Of a stretch of 64,000 nt of DNA, positions 33,682-42,961 are shown piece by piece. Both the position numbers and the translations under genes were made by a program. This stretch comes from JBGTFE01 sp036403235. Lineage in GTDB: Bacteria > Acidobacteriota > Blastocatellia > Pyrinomonadales > Pyrinomonadaceae. The notes beneath the pieces were generated by a model. It did not search any database and was not told where the DNA came from. It worked only from the letters and a program-made list of their open reading frames with translations. The DNA lies in contig DASWRI010000033.1 in the NCBI GenBank assembly GCA_036403235.1, positions 1 through 64,000 of the forward strand, read 5' to 3'. The first letter of the stretch is position 1, and each line of letters opens with the position of its first letter.

Positions 33682-34992
33682 AACCTTTGCTCCCTCGTAT
33701 AACTTATCGACGCTGCTCGTCGCGATTATTTCGTCGGCGTTGACACCGTTCAGAATCTGAACAGTCCCGTTTTCTTCCGTGCCGAGCTGGACGACGCGCA
33801 GCTTGGCGATGCCGTCCTGAATGACGAAAACGCGATACGACTGCGTCGTCTGGTCGTTGTAAATCGCCGCTTTCGGTACAAAAACTCCGGCGCTGCCGCC
33901 CTCGCGGACGATTCGCGCGGTCGCAAACATTCCCGAGCGCAGAGCGTTGTCGTTATTTTCAATCGCCGCTTCGACAGTCGCCGAACGCGAAGTCGGGTCG
34001 AGCGCCGGATTTATCGCCGTCACGCTGCCGCCGAATTTTCTGTCCCTATAGGCATCGACTTCGACGGAAACGCCGCGCCCGATCGAGATATACGGCACGT
34101 CGGCTTCGGCCACCTGAAGCTGGACTTTGATGGGATTCGTCAGCAGGATAGTTGCCACGACGGTCGAGGACGAAACGAACTCGCCGACCGCCACCGGACG
34201 GCTGCTGATAAAGCCGGACAGAGGCGCGCGGATAACCGTATCGGTAATCGCCTGCTCGGCCAGAGAAACCTGCGTGCGCGCCGATTCGACTCCGGCCTGC
34301 GCGCTTTTTATCGCCTGATTACTTTGTTTGGCGGCGTTGATTGCGGCTTCGAGCTGCTGTTTGGCGTTGCTGACGCGCGTCCGCGCCGTGTCGCGCGTCG
34401 TGCGGAAAGTTTCGTAATTAATCATCGAAACGTCGCCGGTTTCGACCAAATCGCGATAACGCTTTTCGTTGGCTTCGGCCTGACGAAGCTCGGCCAAAGT
34501 CTGCTCGTAATTGGCGTTGGCGGCGCGCACTTCGGGAATCGTCGTGGCGTTAAACGCTCCGTTCGGCGCGAGTCCGAGACGCGCTTCGGCCTGACGAACG
34601 GCGGCTTCGGCCTGCCGGACGCTCGCCTGCGCCTGCGCCAGTTCGAGCCGCGCGTTGCGCTCGTCGAGCTTGGCGATGACGCTGCCCTGCGTGATAAACT
34701 GCCCGACGTTTGCCGAAACGTTCGTCACTTTCCCGGCGACTTTCGGCGCAACGTCGGAAGTTTCGTTGGCAGTCAGGCTTCCCGTCGATTGAATATAGGC
34801 GGGAATATCGCGCGAAACCGCTTTTTCGACCGTAATCGCTATCGTTTCGCTTTTGTCTTCCGCCTGATTCGTGTTCGCGCGGCTATTTCCCTGGGTCTGA
34901 GTTTTGCCGCAGGCAAGGCAAACGGAAAGCGCCAGAACGGCGACGAATGTTCTGAGAAAAGCTTTCTGCCTCGTTAAAAATTTTAACTTCAT
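33673..34992 (-). CDS. RND efflux periplasmic adaptor (membrane-fusion protein)
   Basis: A 439-residue adaptor joining the permease to TolC. The N-terminus has a signal/anchor with a weak lipobox around CLACGK, then an N-rich linker. The barrel-sandwich half GSLTANETSDVAPKVAGKV begins at about 67. A long helical hairpin (QAQASVRQAEAAVRQAEARLG; NAKQQLEAAIN) and the lipoyl return IRAPLSGFISSRPVAVGEFV follow. The beta-barrel domain (PYISIGRGVSVEVDAY) and the MPD end come last. It is first in the three-gene efflux operon. No TetR- or MarR-type regulator lies beside it. Confidence 0.9.
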   Translation of the reverse strand: MKLKFLTRQKAFLRTFVAVLALSVCLACGKTQTQGNSRANTNQAEDKSETIAITVEKAVSRDIPAYIQSTGSLTANETSDVAPKVAGKVTNVSANVGQFITQGSVIAKLDERNARLELAQAQASVRQAEAAVRQAEARLGLAPNGAFNATTIPEVRAANANYEQTLAELRQAEANEKRYRDLVETGDVSMINYETFRTTRDTARTRVSNAKQQLEAAINAAKQSNQAIKSAQAGVESARTQVSLAEQAITDTVIRAPLSGFISSRPVAVGEFVSSSTVVATILLTNPIKVQLQVAEADVPYISIGRGVSVEVDAYRDRKFGGSVTAINPALDPTSRSATVEAAIENNDNALRSGMFATARIVREGGSAGVFVPKAAIYNDQTTQSYRVFVIQDGIAKLRVVQLGTEENGTVQILNGVNADEIIATSSVDKLYEGAKVSF

Positions 34993-35195
34993 AACAATAC
35001 GTTTGTATTCGATTTTATAACAATTAGATTACTCTATAGGAAATTCAGTATGTAAATTTTTGTAAAGAGTGCCGCCTTTAGTATGTTAGCAACAATACTT
35101 TCGCGCAGATTTATCCGCGCCCGTTTGCGGAAATGGCGGGATAAAGTTATAAAAATTAATAGAGAAAAAAGTAAAATTTCAGAGGTGAGGCCGAA

Positions 35196-35516
35196 ATGCA
35201 GGAAATTACCGCAACCGAACTAAAACAGCTTATGGACGACGGGCGCGACATTCAATTAATCGATGTGCGTCAGCCCGACGAAAACGCTTTTGCCAAAATT
35301 CAGGGCTCAAAGCTCATTCCGCTCGGACAAATCATCCAGCGAATGGGCGAAATCGACCCGAACCGCGAAACCGTCATTCACTGCAAAATGGGCGGCCGCA
35401 GCGCTCAGGCTATCATGGCGCTCGAGCGCGCCGGTTTTAAGGGAAACTTAAAAAATCTAAAAGGCGGAATCACGGCCTGGTCGGACGAGGTCGACAGAAG
35501 CATTCCGAAATATTAA
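35196..35516 (+). CDS. Rhodanese-like sulfurtransferase
   Basis: A 106-residue single rhodanese domain. The active-site Cys63 lies in IHCKMGGRSAQAI, and the entrance is LIDVRQPDENAF. The loop C-KMGGR is of the six-residue type that accepts sulfur in the persulfide form. It ends GGITAWSDEVD as usual. It is cytoplasmic, with no signal peptide. GAGG precedes the ATG. It may supply sulfane sulfur; no specific pathway is adjacent. Confidence 0.88.
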   Translation: MQEITATELKQLMDDGRDIQLIDVRQPDENAFAKIQGSKLIPLGQIIQRMGEIDPNRETVIHCKMGGRSAQAIMALERAGFKGNLKNLKGGITAWSDEVDRSIPKY

Positions 35517-35616
35517 GGCCGGATTAAAAATCTAAAAATCGGATTGCCCAAATCACTGTTCGCAAACCCGGAGAAGGTCTGAGCAAAGGGCGAAAACAAA
35601 TTCCATATCATCAATT

Positions 35617-35645
35617 AAAAGCGCGTTTCGGACGTGCTTTTTTAT
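35617..35645 (+). terminator. Rho-independent terminator candidate
   Basis: AAAAGCGCG (35617-35625) faces CGTGCTTTT (35633-35641) with one mismatch. It is followed by more T, 100 bp after the rhodanese gene. Confidence 0.5.
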
Positions 35646-35687
35646 TTCGTGAGGAGAAAATAAAACTTCATTTTTTTCGAAGAAGTA

Positions 35688-37082
35688 GTGTATTATAGTG
35701 CGTCAACTCCTTTTTATCAGCAGTCATTAAAAAATGTGCGCTTCAAAGGCAAATTAACGCTTTTGAACGAGGCCGGTATCAAAATCTTGGACGATGTTTC
35801 GGAACAAGTTAATGATATTTTTCAAGCGGCGTCCGAACAGCCGCCGGACGTCGAACGCGTGGACGACGCGCCTGACGTTTCACACTCGGCCATGCCTGCC
35901 GACGGCGAGCAAATCGGCTCGTATAAAATCATTCGAAAATCGGGCGCGGGCGGAATGGGCGAGGTTTATCTGGCCGAAGACACGAAACTCAAACGGCAAA
36001 TCGCGCTGAAATTTTTTTCGGTCGAGGCCGCTTCCGAAAGCGAACGGCTCGCCCGCTTTATCCGCGAAGCTCAGACCGTATCGGCGTTAAATCATCCGAA
36101 TATTCTTACCGTATATGAAATCGGAGTCGAAAACGGCGTTCATTTTATCGCCACCGAATTTATCGACGGGCAGACGCTGGGCGAACATCTGAAAAAAGGC
36201 GAGCTTTCATTAGACAAACTGCTTTCGATTGCCGTTCAAACGGCCGAAGCTTTGACGACGGCGCACGAAGCCGGAATAATTCATCGCGACATCAAGCCCG
36301 AAAACATCATGGTCAGGCGCGACGGTTACGTTAAAGTTTTAGATTTCGGTCTCGCCAAATTTACCGAAACGCGCGCGCCCGATACCGACCCCGAAGCCCG
36401 AACTCAAAAACTTTTAAAGACTCATCCCGGATTGATTATGGGAACGGTCTCCAATCTTTTGGGGCCAACCTTTGTTTTGGGCGCGCTTCCCGCGCCTTTT
36501 GCGCAGGATTTGCTAAATTGTATGCCGATAAAAAAAGAAGAGATATGTCAGAGCGGCTGGCACGGCCGGGCTTTCGATTTTATGGTTTACGGGCTGGGCG
36601 TTCCCGAAAGTTATGGCGACGGCTTTGTCATAAAAGATGAAAGCACCGGCAAAGAAACGGTTACGCGGCGCGAATATAAACGCGGCGAAAAATTCGCGTG
36701 CCGGCCGAGCGCCGGTTTCTTCAAGTCAACTTCGTGGGATTATGTAAATTCACCGCCCGATAAATTGCCGACCGTAGCGCAGCTGAAAACCGCTTTAATC
36801 GAGCACGGGCCGATTGCCGCGCCAATCTTTTACGACAAATGTCTCGAAAATTATAAAGGCGGAGTTTTTAACGAAATGGATTTGAGACCGATTAATCACG
36901 TCGTGCTGCTCGTCGGCCGGGACGATGCGAAAGAAGCGTGGCGCGTCAAAAATTCGTGGGGCGCGGAATGGGGCGAAAAAGGCTTCGGCTGGATAAAATA
37001 CGGCAGCAACAATATCGGTATGTTCGCCGCGTGGATTGAAGCGGATATGGCTTCTTTCAGAGGCGCGCCCGGTCAAAATTAA
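35688..37082 (+). CDS. Chimera of a truncated Ser/Thr kinase and a truncated papain-like peptidase
   Basis: A 464-residue open frame (GTG start). Residues 78-255 are a Hanks-type kinase: GAGGMGEVY, Lys108, H199-R200-D201, D219-F-G, then the activation loop up to PGLIMGTVS. There the kinase stops: the usual YMSPEQ and the whole C-lobe are missing. Residues 256-464 read as the later part of a C1 (papain) peptidase: CQSGWHGRAFDFM, then His404 in NHVVLLVG and Asn422 in KNSWGAEWGEKGFGWIKYG. The front part with the nucleophilic Cys is missing. Neither enzyme should work as in its family. A deletion between two genes or a misassembly are the simplest explanations; a functional fusion is possible. 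Confidence 0.7.
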   Translation: MYYSASTPFYQQSLKNVRFKGKLTLLNEAGIKILDDVSEQVNDIFQAASEQPPDVERVDDAPDVSHSAMPADGEQIGSYKIIRKSGAGGMGEVYLAEDTKLKRQIALKFFSVEAASESERLARFIREAQTVSALNHPNILTVYEIGVENGVHFIATEFIDGQTLGEHLKKGELSLDKLLSIAVQTAEALTTAHEAGIIHRDIKPENIMVRRDGYVKVLDFGLAKFTETRAPDTDPEARTQKLLKTHPGLIMGTVSNLLGPTFVLGALPAPFAQDLLNCMPIKKEEICQSGWHGRAFDFMVYGLGVPESYGDGFVIKDESTGKETVTRREYKRGEKFACRPSAGFFKSTSWDYVNSPPDKLPTVAQLKTALIEHGPIAAPIFYDKCLENYKGGVFNEMDLRPINHVVLLVGRDDAKEAWRVKNSWGAEWGEKGFGWIKYGSNNIGMFAAWIEADMASFRGAPGQN

Positions 37083-37088
37083 ACGATT

Positions 37089-37376
37089 TTACTTTTCGTC
37101 GAGCTTGATTTCCGGGCTCATCCTGACGATTTTCATTCCTTCTTCAACCTTCGTCCGGCATGACAGCACCGGCCTGTCGCGCGCCGCGCCTTCGAGCCAG
37201 ACCTGGCAGTTGGCGCAGTCGCCGTTCCAGCAAAAATCGCCGTATGAAACGGTTTTCATCGAAAGATATTGAAAACAGCGCAGAAGCGAATTGTTTTCGG
37301 GAACTTCCTTTCGCCGGCCGCAAATTTCGATTTCGACGAGCTTTTCGTATGGCTCGAAGATGTCCGAATCATTCAT
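37089..37376 (-). CDS. 2Fe-2S ferredoxin-like protein
   Basis: A 95-residue protein with a plant-type [2Fe-2S] site: Cys in DFCWNGDCANCQV gives C-x4-C-x2-C, and the last ligand is VLSC about 20 residues on. It probably carries electrons or forms the small iron-sulfur subunit of a larger redox enzyme, but no dehydrogenase is adjacent. I chose the start MNDSDIFEPY at 37376. The longer frame to 37412 runs into repeat-like DNA. It is convergent with the chimera gene, with 6 bp between stops. Confidence 0.8.
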   Translation of the reverse strand: MNDSDIFEPYEKLVEIEICGRRKEVPENNSLLRCFQYLSMKTVSYGDFCWNGDCANCQVWLEGAARDRPVLSCRTKVEEGMKIVRMSPEIKLDEK

Positions 37377-37470
37377 AACCTTTAGTTTTAAGTCTCCTGC
37401 CCGAAATTGCAAACTTGAAACCTCAAACTTTGAGCTATAAACTATTTACATAAAGGAGTTTTGTAAAATT

Positions 37471-37692
37471 ATGGCTTTAGTAATATACACCAAACCGGGT
37501 TGTCCTTACTGCCAGAAGGCGCGCGATTTCTATAGCGAAAACAACGTTGAATTTACCGAATACGACGCGCAGAACGATAAACGGGCGCAAAACGAGATGC
37601 TCGAAATCTCCGGCGGCGATTTGGTCGTGCCGTGCATCGTCGAAAACGGCGAATATATTCAATCGGGCTGGGGCAGCCCTCTGCGCGGCTGA
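37471..37692 (+). CDS. Glutaredoxin
   Basis: A 73-residue small thioredoxin-fold redox protein that reduces disulfides or glutathione adducts. The active site C-P-Y-C is in YTKPGCPYCQKARDFY. The cis-Pro is in LVVPCIVE, followed by a GW-rich end. A good AAGGAG site precedes the ATG. It is divergent from the 2Fe-2S gene, with 94 bp between, so the two could respond to the same redox cue; that is inference. Confidence 0.9.
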   Translation: MALVIYTKPGCPYCQKARDFYSENNVEFTEYDAQNDKRAQNEMLEISGGDLVVPCIVENGEYIQSGWGSPLRG

Positions 37693-37783
37693 ACGATTAA
37701 CCCGGGCTAGTCGGCAGTTTGCCGATTGTGTTACAAAAAAATAAATCTTTTATCTTATAATTGACATTGCTTCGCCGATGATT

Positions 37784-37820
37784 AAAAATAATCCATTGAA
37801 CTCGTCAATCGATTATTTTT
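37784..37820 (+). terminator. Stem-loop terminator candidate after glutaredoxin
   Basis: Sixteen-nt arms (37784-37799 and 37805-37820, one C-C mismatch) flank loop ACTCG and are followed by ATTTTTC. About 92 bp after the glutaredoxin stop and 91 bp before the next kinase gene. Confidence 0.5.
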
Positions 37821-37911
37821 ATTTTTCGGCAATTTGTGATTTGCTATGTTTTTTCGCACAAATTCAATTCAAAAACCAACCAAAAACCGGAGAATAAAAT
37901 CCAAGTAAGCT

Positions 37912-40350
37912 ATGGTTGGCACGACCATTAATCAATATAAAATTCTCGAAAAACTCGGCGCAGGCGGACAAGGAACTGTCTATAAGGCACTTGACACGAA
38001 ACTTGACCGGATGGTGGTCATCAAAGTTCTGCCCGCCGAGCTGACCGCCAGAACCGCCAACTTCAAACGCTTTGAGCGCGAAGCCCAGCTTTGCTCGCAG
38101 CTCGACCATCCGAACATCTGCACGATTTTCGATTTTCACGAAACCAACGGAATTTATTACATCGTCATGCAGTATGTCGAAGGCAAAAACGTGCGCCAGC
38201 TCGTTGCCGGACGCCCGCTTGAGCTCAAAAGCGCTTTATCAATCGCCGTTCAGGTGACGGACGCGCTCGCCTACACGCATTCGCGCGGCATCATTCACCG
38301 CGACATCAAAGCGGGAAATATAATGGTGACGAAAAACGGGCAGGTAAAGATTCTCGATTTCGGCCTCGCGAAGCTGATGGAATCGGAAATCCCCGAAAAC
38401 GCGAGAGGCGTCGATAGAACCGAGATTACCGAACTCGGAATTCCCTACGGAACGGCCACTTACGCCGCGCCCGAACAGGCGAAAGGCGAAAAGACAGACC
38501 ATCGCGCCGACGTTTTTTCGACCGGCGTCCTGCTTTACGAAATGCTGACGGGAATCTGGGCTTTTCAAGGGAAAACCGTCATCGACGTGCGTCATCAGGT
38601 TTTATACGGGACGCCGACGCCGCTCGCCGATATGCGTCCCGAACCGCTTCCGCCGCAACTGCAGCAGATTATCGACAAGGCTTTGTCCAAACAGCCGAAA
38701 GACCGCTACCAGAAAATTTCGGATATGCGCGACGATTTGCGGCAGATTTTGCAGGAAACTTCCGGAATTCCGATGATGCAGGGCGATACCTATCTGCCGC
38801 GCCATCTCGACAACGAAAGCCCCGTCAAACGCGCATGGAACTGGCTGACCGGCAAAACCGGCGAAAGCAGCTCGTCGCAGCGCACGCCTTCTTTTCCGAA
38901 TCCGACTTCGTTTGCGCCGGAGATGACGATGACCGCGACCGGGCAGGAAAAGAAAAGCATCGCGATTTTGCCGTTTAAAAATTTAAGTCAGGACCCGGCG
39001 GCGAATTTTTACGAATTTGCGCTCGCCGACGCCGTTATCACCGAGCTCGCGCAGCTGCGCTCGCTGATTGTCCGCCCGTCTTCGGTGATTGCCAAATATC
39101 AGGGCCTCGACGTCGATTCGCGCGAAGCCGGAAAGGAATTACGAGTTCACGCCGTTTTGTCGGCGGGCTTTCTGCGCTCGGGCGATAAAATGCGCGTCAG
39201 CGCCCAGCTGCTCGACGTCGTCTCGGGCGAAATTCTGTGGAGCGATAAAATCGACGCCGAAAGCGCCGACATTCTCGCTTTGCAGGATATGATTGCACTG
39301 CGCATTTTGGACGGGTTAAAACTTGAGCTTTCCGACCGCGAGCAGGAAAAACTCGGTCGTCGTCCGACGGAAAACATCGATGCCTGGGAAGAATTTCTGC
39401 GCGGCCGCGACAATTTCGGCAGATTTATTTTCCGCACGCTCGCGCCCGAAGACTGCGAAGCGGCGATTCATAATTTCCGCCGCGCCATCGAACTCGACCC
39501 GCATTTCGCGCTCGCCCACAGCGGTCTCGGCGCGTGCTACGCCAACCGCGTTTTCAAAGGAATCGGCGAGGCGGAAGATTACACATACGCCGAAGCCGCG
39601 TTTTCAAAGGCGTTTTTCTACGACCCGGATGTCACCGAAGCGCGCGTCCTGATGATAATGATTTATCTTTCGCGCGGCGAAAAGCGAAAGGCGCGCGCCG
39701 AAATCGGTCTGCTTCAGGAGCAGTTTCCGAACGAAGCGCCGCTCTATTTCGTCAAAGGCGTGATGAGCCGGCTCGACGGGGATTACGAGCAATCTTTGAA
39801 AAGTTTTGAAAAGCTGGCGCGGCTCGACCCAGCGGCGCGCGTCGTGTCGGCTTACAACCGCGCCCGAATTTTTGTTTACAAGGGCGATTACGAAAAAGCC
39901 TTCGAAGAGCTCGACAAGGGCGCGAAAGCCGAACCGAATCACCCGATGCTCAAAATTTTTCGCTCGAACGCGCTTTTTCACAGCGGTAAAACCGAAGAAG
40001 GAATCGACATGCTGCGCGAAGTTTTGAGGGAAAATCCGAAAATGGACGGCATCCGGCCGCTGCTGGCAAATTATCTGGCCTGCGTCGGACGCGACGAAGA
40101 AGCGCGGAAAGAATTGACCGAAGAAGCGCTCGCGCTTTCGAAAGCCGACCACGATATGGCTTTCTGGGTCGGCTCGGCTTACGCTTCGCTCGGCGAAAAG
40201 GATTTGGCTTTCAAATGGCTCGAACGCGCCGTCAAGCTCGGCAACGAAAACAAGCCTTGGTATGAAAACAACGAATGTCTCGATTCGCTCCGCTCGGACT
40301 CGCGCTTTAACGATTTGCTCGATAAAATCGAAGGCGAAATCTCGCACTAA
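37912..40350 (+). CDS. Ser/Thr protein kinase with TolB-like domain and TPR repeats
   Basis: An 812-residue soluble sensor kinase. Residues about 8-275 are a complete Hanks kinase (LGAGGQGTVYKA, VVIKVLP, IHRDIKAGNIMV, LDFGLAKL, YAAPEQAKG, RADVFSTGVLLYEMLTG). A disordered linker follows. Residues about 350-475 match the TolB/FlgO-like domain often placed after such kinases or adenylate cyclases (SIAILPFKNLSQDP, VRPSSVIAKYQG, GEILWSDKIDA). Residues 490-812 hold about six TPR units (AIHNFRRAIELDPHFALAHSG; AFEELDKGAKAEPNHPML). There is no membrane helix. It could phosphorylate proteins in response to a bound partner. The ribosome site CGGAG is rather distant. Confidence 0.9.
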   Translation: MVGTTINQYKILEKLGAGGQGTVYKALDTKLDRMVVIKVLPAELTARTANFKRFEREAQLCSQLDHPNICTIFDFHETNGIYYIVMQYVEGKNVRQLVAGRPLELKSALSIAVQVTDALAYTHSRGIIHRDIKAGNIMVTKNGQVKILDFGLAKLMESEIPENARGVDRTEITELGIPYGTATYAAPEQAKGEKTDHRADVFSTGVLLYEMLTGIWAFQGKTVIDVRHQVLYGTPTPLADMRPEPLPPQLQQIIDKALSKQPKDRYQKISDMRDDLRQILQETSGIPMMQGDTYLPRHLDNESPVKRAWNWLTGKTGESSSSQRTPSFPNPTSFAPEMTMTATGQEKKSIAILPFKNLSQDPAANFYEFALADAVITELAQLRSLIVRPSSVIAKYQGLDVDSREAGKELRVHAVLSAGFLRSGDKMRVSAQLLDVVSGEILWSDKIDAESADILALQDMIALRILDGLKLELSDREQEKLGRRPTENIDAWEEFLRGRDNFGRFIFRTLAPEDCEAAIHNFRRAIELDPHFALAHSGLGACYANRVFKGIGEAEDYTYAEAAFSKAFFYDPDVTEARVLMIMIYLSRGEKRKARAEIGLLQEQFPNEAPLYFVKGVMSRLDGDYEQSLKSFEKLARLDPAARVVSAYNRARIFVYKGDYEKAFEELDKGAKAEPNHPMLKIFRSNALFHSGKTEEGIDMLREVLRENPKMDGIRPLLANYLACVGRDEEARKELTEEALALSKADHDMAFWVGSAYASLGEKDLAFKWLERAVKLGNENKPWYENNECLDSLRSDSRFNDLLDKIEGEISH

Positions 40351-40355
40351 AAAAT

Positions 40356-40424
40356 TAAAAACTGAAAGCTGAAAACTGAAAAGTTGTATAAACTTACTTT
40401 TCAGTTTTCAGCTTTCAGTTTTTA
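40356..40424. repeat. Perfect heptad hairpin, possible bidirectional terminator
   Basis: Arms of 29 nt (40356-40384 and 40396-40424) match exactly. Each is T plus four 7-nt units (AAAAACT, GAAAGCT, GAAAACT, GAAAAGT). It lies between the convergent kinase and methyltransferase genes. Confidence 0.9.
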
Positions 40425-40436
40425 GCTCATCAGCGG

Positions 40437-41228
40437 CTATTTCGTTATCTCAATCACGCGCACGCTGGCATAGTAATGCAGAAACTTCGCCGTTTTCAAA
40501 ACGCGCCCGTCTATTTTGATGGCCGAGTGCAGAATTTTTTCCGGCAAACTTAAAACCTCGACCAGATTGACGAACGGAAGCGAAAAAGCGCGGCTTTGAT
40601 AGCCGGAAAACGCGGCGGCAAATTCCTTTAATTCGTGGTCGGTCAAAGGCCGTTCGAACGGCGACAAATCGGGCTGCTCGTAGGGAATCAAATTTCTGAC
40701 GAACCAGACGAATTTCGAGTTTCTGACGGGTTCGAGAAAAAGTGCGCGCCCGCCTTTTTTCAAAACTCTGAACACTTCTTTTGAAGCGAGCTTTAAATCG
40801 AGGTGATGCAAAATCGCGTTGCCGAAAACGACGTCGATTGATTCGTCTGCGAGCGGCAGCGCGTGCGCCGAACCGACGCGAAATTCCGCGTTTGCGGCCA
40901 AATCGTGCGCCGCGAGCCTCTTTTCGGCCAACTCAATCAATTCGGGCGAGATATCGACGCCGACGACGCGCGCGCCGTGCGATGCGATTAAAACCGAATT
41001 GTCGCCCGCGCCGCAGCCGTAATCGAGAACGAGTTTTCCGGCCGCGTCGCCCAAAAGATGATACAGATATTCAAGCGAGTAAAATGTGTCGGCGGGCGGG
41101 TTGGCGTAACGCTCGATAATTTCCTCGCGCACGCGCAAATCGCCGGCGTCCTTTTTTTTCGCTTCGCTCGCGCTGCGCTCGACCTCGACGCTTTCCCATT
41201 TTTTTATTTCCTGAACATTAGCCGCCAT
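40437..41228 (-). CDS. Class I SAM-dependent methyltransferase
   Basis: A 263-residue Rossmann-fold methyltransferase. Motif I is VLDYGCGAGDNSVLIA (about residues 67-82), followed by VVGVDISPELIELAEKR, SAHALPLADESIDVVFGNAILHHL and VFRVLKKGGRALFLEPV. That spacing is typical of UbiE/COQ5-like and sugar or lipid methyltransferases. It is the last gene of the polysaccharide locus on the minus strand, so methylation of a glycan residue or its lipid carrier is likely but unproven. Confidence 0.8.
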   Translation of the reverse strand: MAANVQEIKKWESVEVERSASEAKKKDAGDLRVREEIIERYANPPADTFYSLEYLYHLLGDAAGKLVLDYGCGAGDNSVLIASHGARVVGVDISPELIELAEKRLAAHDLAANAEFRVGSAHALPLADESIDVVFGNAILHHLDLKLASKEVFRVLKKGGRALFLEPVRNSKFVWFVRNLIPYEQPDLSPFERPLTDHELKEFAAAFSGYQSRAFSLPFVNLVEVLSLPEKILHSAIKIDGRVLKTAKFLHYYASVRVIEITK

Positions 41229-41243
41229 ATTTTTTTATTTTTA

Positions 41244-41302
41244 ACCATAGAGAGCGCAGAGATTTTTAAAGCTGTTTTAATTTTCTCTGTGCTCTCTGTG
41301 GT
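41244..41302. repeat. CACAGAG-type hairpin
   Basis: Arms ACCATAGAGAGCGCAGAGA (41244-41262) and its complement (41284-41302) with two transition mismatches. It separates the methyltransferase gene from the beta-helix gene. Confidence 0.8.
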
Positions 41303-41321
41303 GAATATTTCCTATCAATCT

Positions 41322-42905
41322 TTATTCCGCCTTTTTGGTTTCAGTTTCAATCTGGTCGATGTCCGCGCCCAAATCTTTTCCGTTTGAGCCTTTGTTTTTA
41401 TATTTTGAATTTGGCGAAAGCCTGTAATTTCCGCTTTGCCAGTTAAGAAAGCCGACCGCGCCGAAATCGTCCGCCGAATAATTGCGCGGCGGGATATAGA
41501 TATCGCTTTTCGGGATTCTTTTTGAATTGACGATGACGTTATCCGATATTAAACCGTCGGCGAAATATTTTGAGAAAACGCCGCGTCCGACGCCGTTGTC
41601 GCCCGAAAAACCGTAATTGTTGAATGAAAAAATATTGCCGCGAAAGGTAAAGCGCCGGGTCGCCGCGCCGTGCGCGGTAATGGCGTTGCCGCTCGCAAAA
41701 ACGGTGTTGTTGGAGACGTTTATGTCCTCGCCGTCGGAAATTAAGATAAAACGCCCGTCCGCGCCGAATTTGTCGGCGTCGATTCCGGTGAATAAATTAT
41801 TTGTCACCTCGACGCGCTTCATGACGGCGCTTTTGTTGTTGTCGTCGGTGCCGAGAAAATTAATTCCGCCGCCGCTGTTTCTGATGATGTTGTTTTGCAT
41901 TACGACATCTTCAATCGTGCTCCAGGGCGCGCTTCCGTCCTGATTTCTGACGGTGATGCGAACGGCGATTTCGTCAAAGCTGTTCTCGATAATGTTTCCG
42001 ACGACGCGAACGTTGCGCGCGTTTTTTAATTCGAAAGTGCATTTTATCGTCACTTTTCCGCGCCATTCGAGCGGTTTCGTCATCAGATTATTGCGAATTT
42101 CGATATCGGTCGGCACGAGATTTTTGATGCTCGGGTCGGAGCCGCCAAAGAGGACGTTTTCCGCGCCGGCTTCGAGATAATTATTGATAATTTTGTATTT
42201 TCCGCTTCCGTTCCAGCCCGCAATCGCCTGCGTTTCCTGCTCTTTTCCGGCGAATCCCGAAAGATAACTGTTTTTGATGTCGGTTTCGGCGCTGTTCAGG
42301 GCGATGCCGCGCCGCGTCACGCCCTGCGAATTTTGATGCAGGTAGCAGCGGTCGATTTCGATGTGATGCGGAATTTCCGGCTCGGTCTGCGTGTCAGAGC
42401 CGAGCGCGACGAGATTGTAGATATAATCGGCGTTCGACGGCGCAAACTCGATTCCGACAAATCGATAATGATGCGCGCCCGGAGCGGTTTTAACGGCCGA
42501 TTCGCCTTTGCCCGAGCTTAAAATTTTCGGCATAAAAACTGCATCTTTCGGGCCGACGCGGACGCCGTCCGCAGGAAGCTTGGCGAGCTCCGACGATTGA
42601 ATCGTGATAAATTCGCTTCCGGCTTTAACCGGCAGCGTAAACGAGCCGACGAATTTTGCGCCCGACTGCAAAACAATCGTGTCGCCTGCTTTGGCGCGAT
42701 TGAGCGCGGCTTGAAAATCTCCGCCCGATTTGACGTAAATCGTTGAGCCGGTAACGACTATATTTGAACGAGAAGCAAAATTTTTTATGACAAAGCCTAA
42801 GCCCGCGCCAAGCGGAACGAGCAGAAATACGCATAATAAAACAATTCTCAGCGATTTTCGCTTTTCCGATTTTTTCTGCCAGTTTGTTTTTTCGAGACGC
42901 TTCAT
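41322..42905 (-). CDS. Membrane-anchored right-handed parallel beta-helix protein
   Basis: A 527-residue protein with a single N-terminal membrane helix (about 20-43, LLCVFLLVPLGAGLGFVI). The rest is a right-handed parallel beta-helix domain. DFQAALNRAKAGDTIVLQSGA is the pectate-lyase-like entry strand, followed by many N-rich coils (NIIENSF, MQNNIIRNSGGGINF, VTNNLFTGIDAD, NISNNTVF-like DVNVSN text). Such proteins are often glycan lyases or epimerases in the periplasm. No catalytic triad can be picked. It belongs to the polysaccharide locus, 56 bp before the YdcF-like gene. Confidence 0.78.
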   Translation of the reverse strand: MKRLEKTNWQKKSEKRKSLRIVLLCVFLLVPLGAGLGFVIKNFASRSNIVVTGSTIYVKSGGDFQAALNRAKAGDTIVLQSGAKFVGSFTLPVKAGSEFITIQSSELAKLPADGVRVGPKDAVFMPKILSSGKGESAVKTAPGAHHYRFVGIEFAPSNADYIYNLVALGSDTQTEPEIPHHIEIDRCYLHQNSQGVTRRGIALNSAETDIKNSYLSGFAGKEQETQAIAGWNGSGKYKIINNYLEAGAENVLFGGSDPSIKNLVPTDIEIRNNLMTKPLEWRGKVTIKCTFELKNARNVRVVGNIIENSFDEIAVRITVRNQDGSAPWSTIEDVVMQNNIIRNSGGGINFLGTDDNNKSAVMKRVEVTNNLFTGIDADKFGADGRFILISDGEDINVSNNTVFASGNAITAHGAATRRFTFRGNIFSFNNYGFSGDNGVGRGVFSKYFADGLISDNVIVNSKRIPKSDIYIPPRNYSADDFGAVGFLNWQSGNYRLSPNSKYKNKGSNGKDLGADIDQIETETKKAE

Positions 42906-42961
42906 AAGCTTATAAATTACTAATTACGAATGCCGGATTTATTTTTTAATTCGCAATCGTG

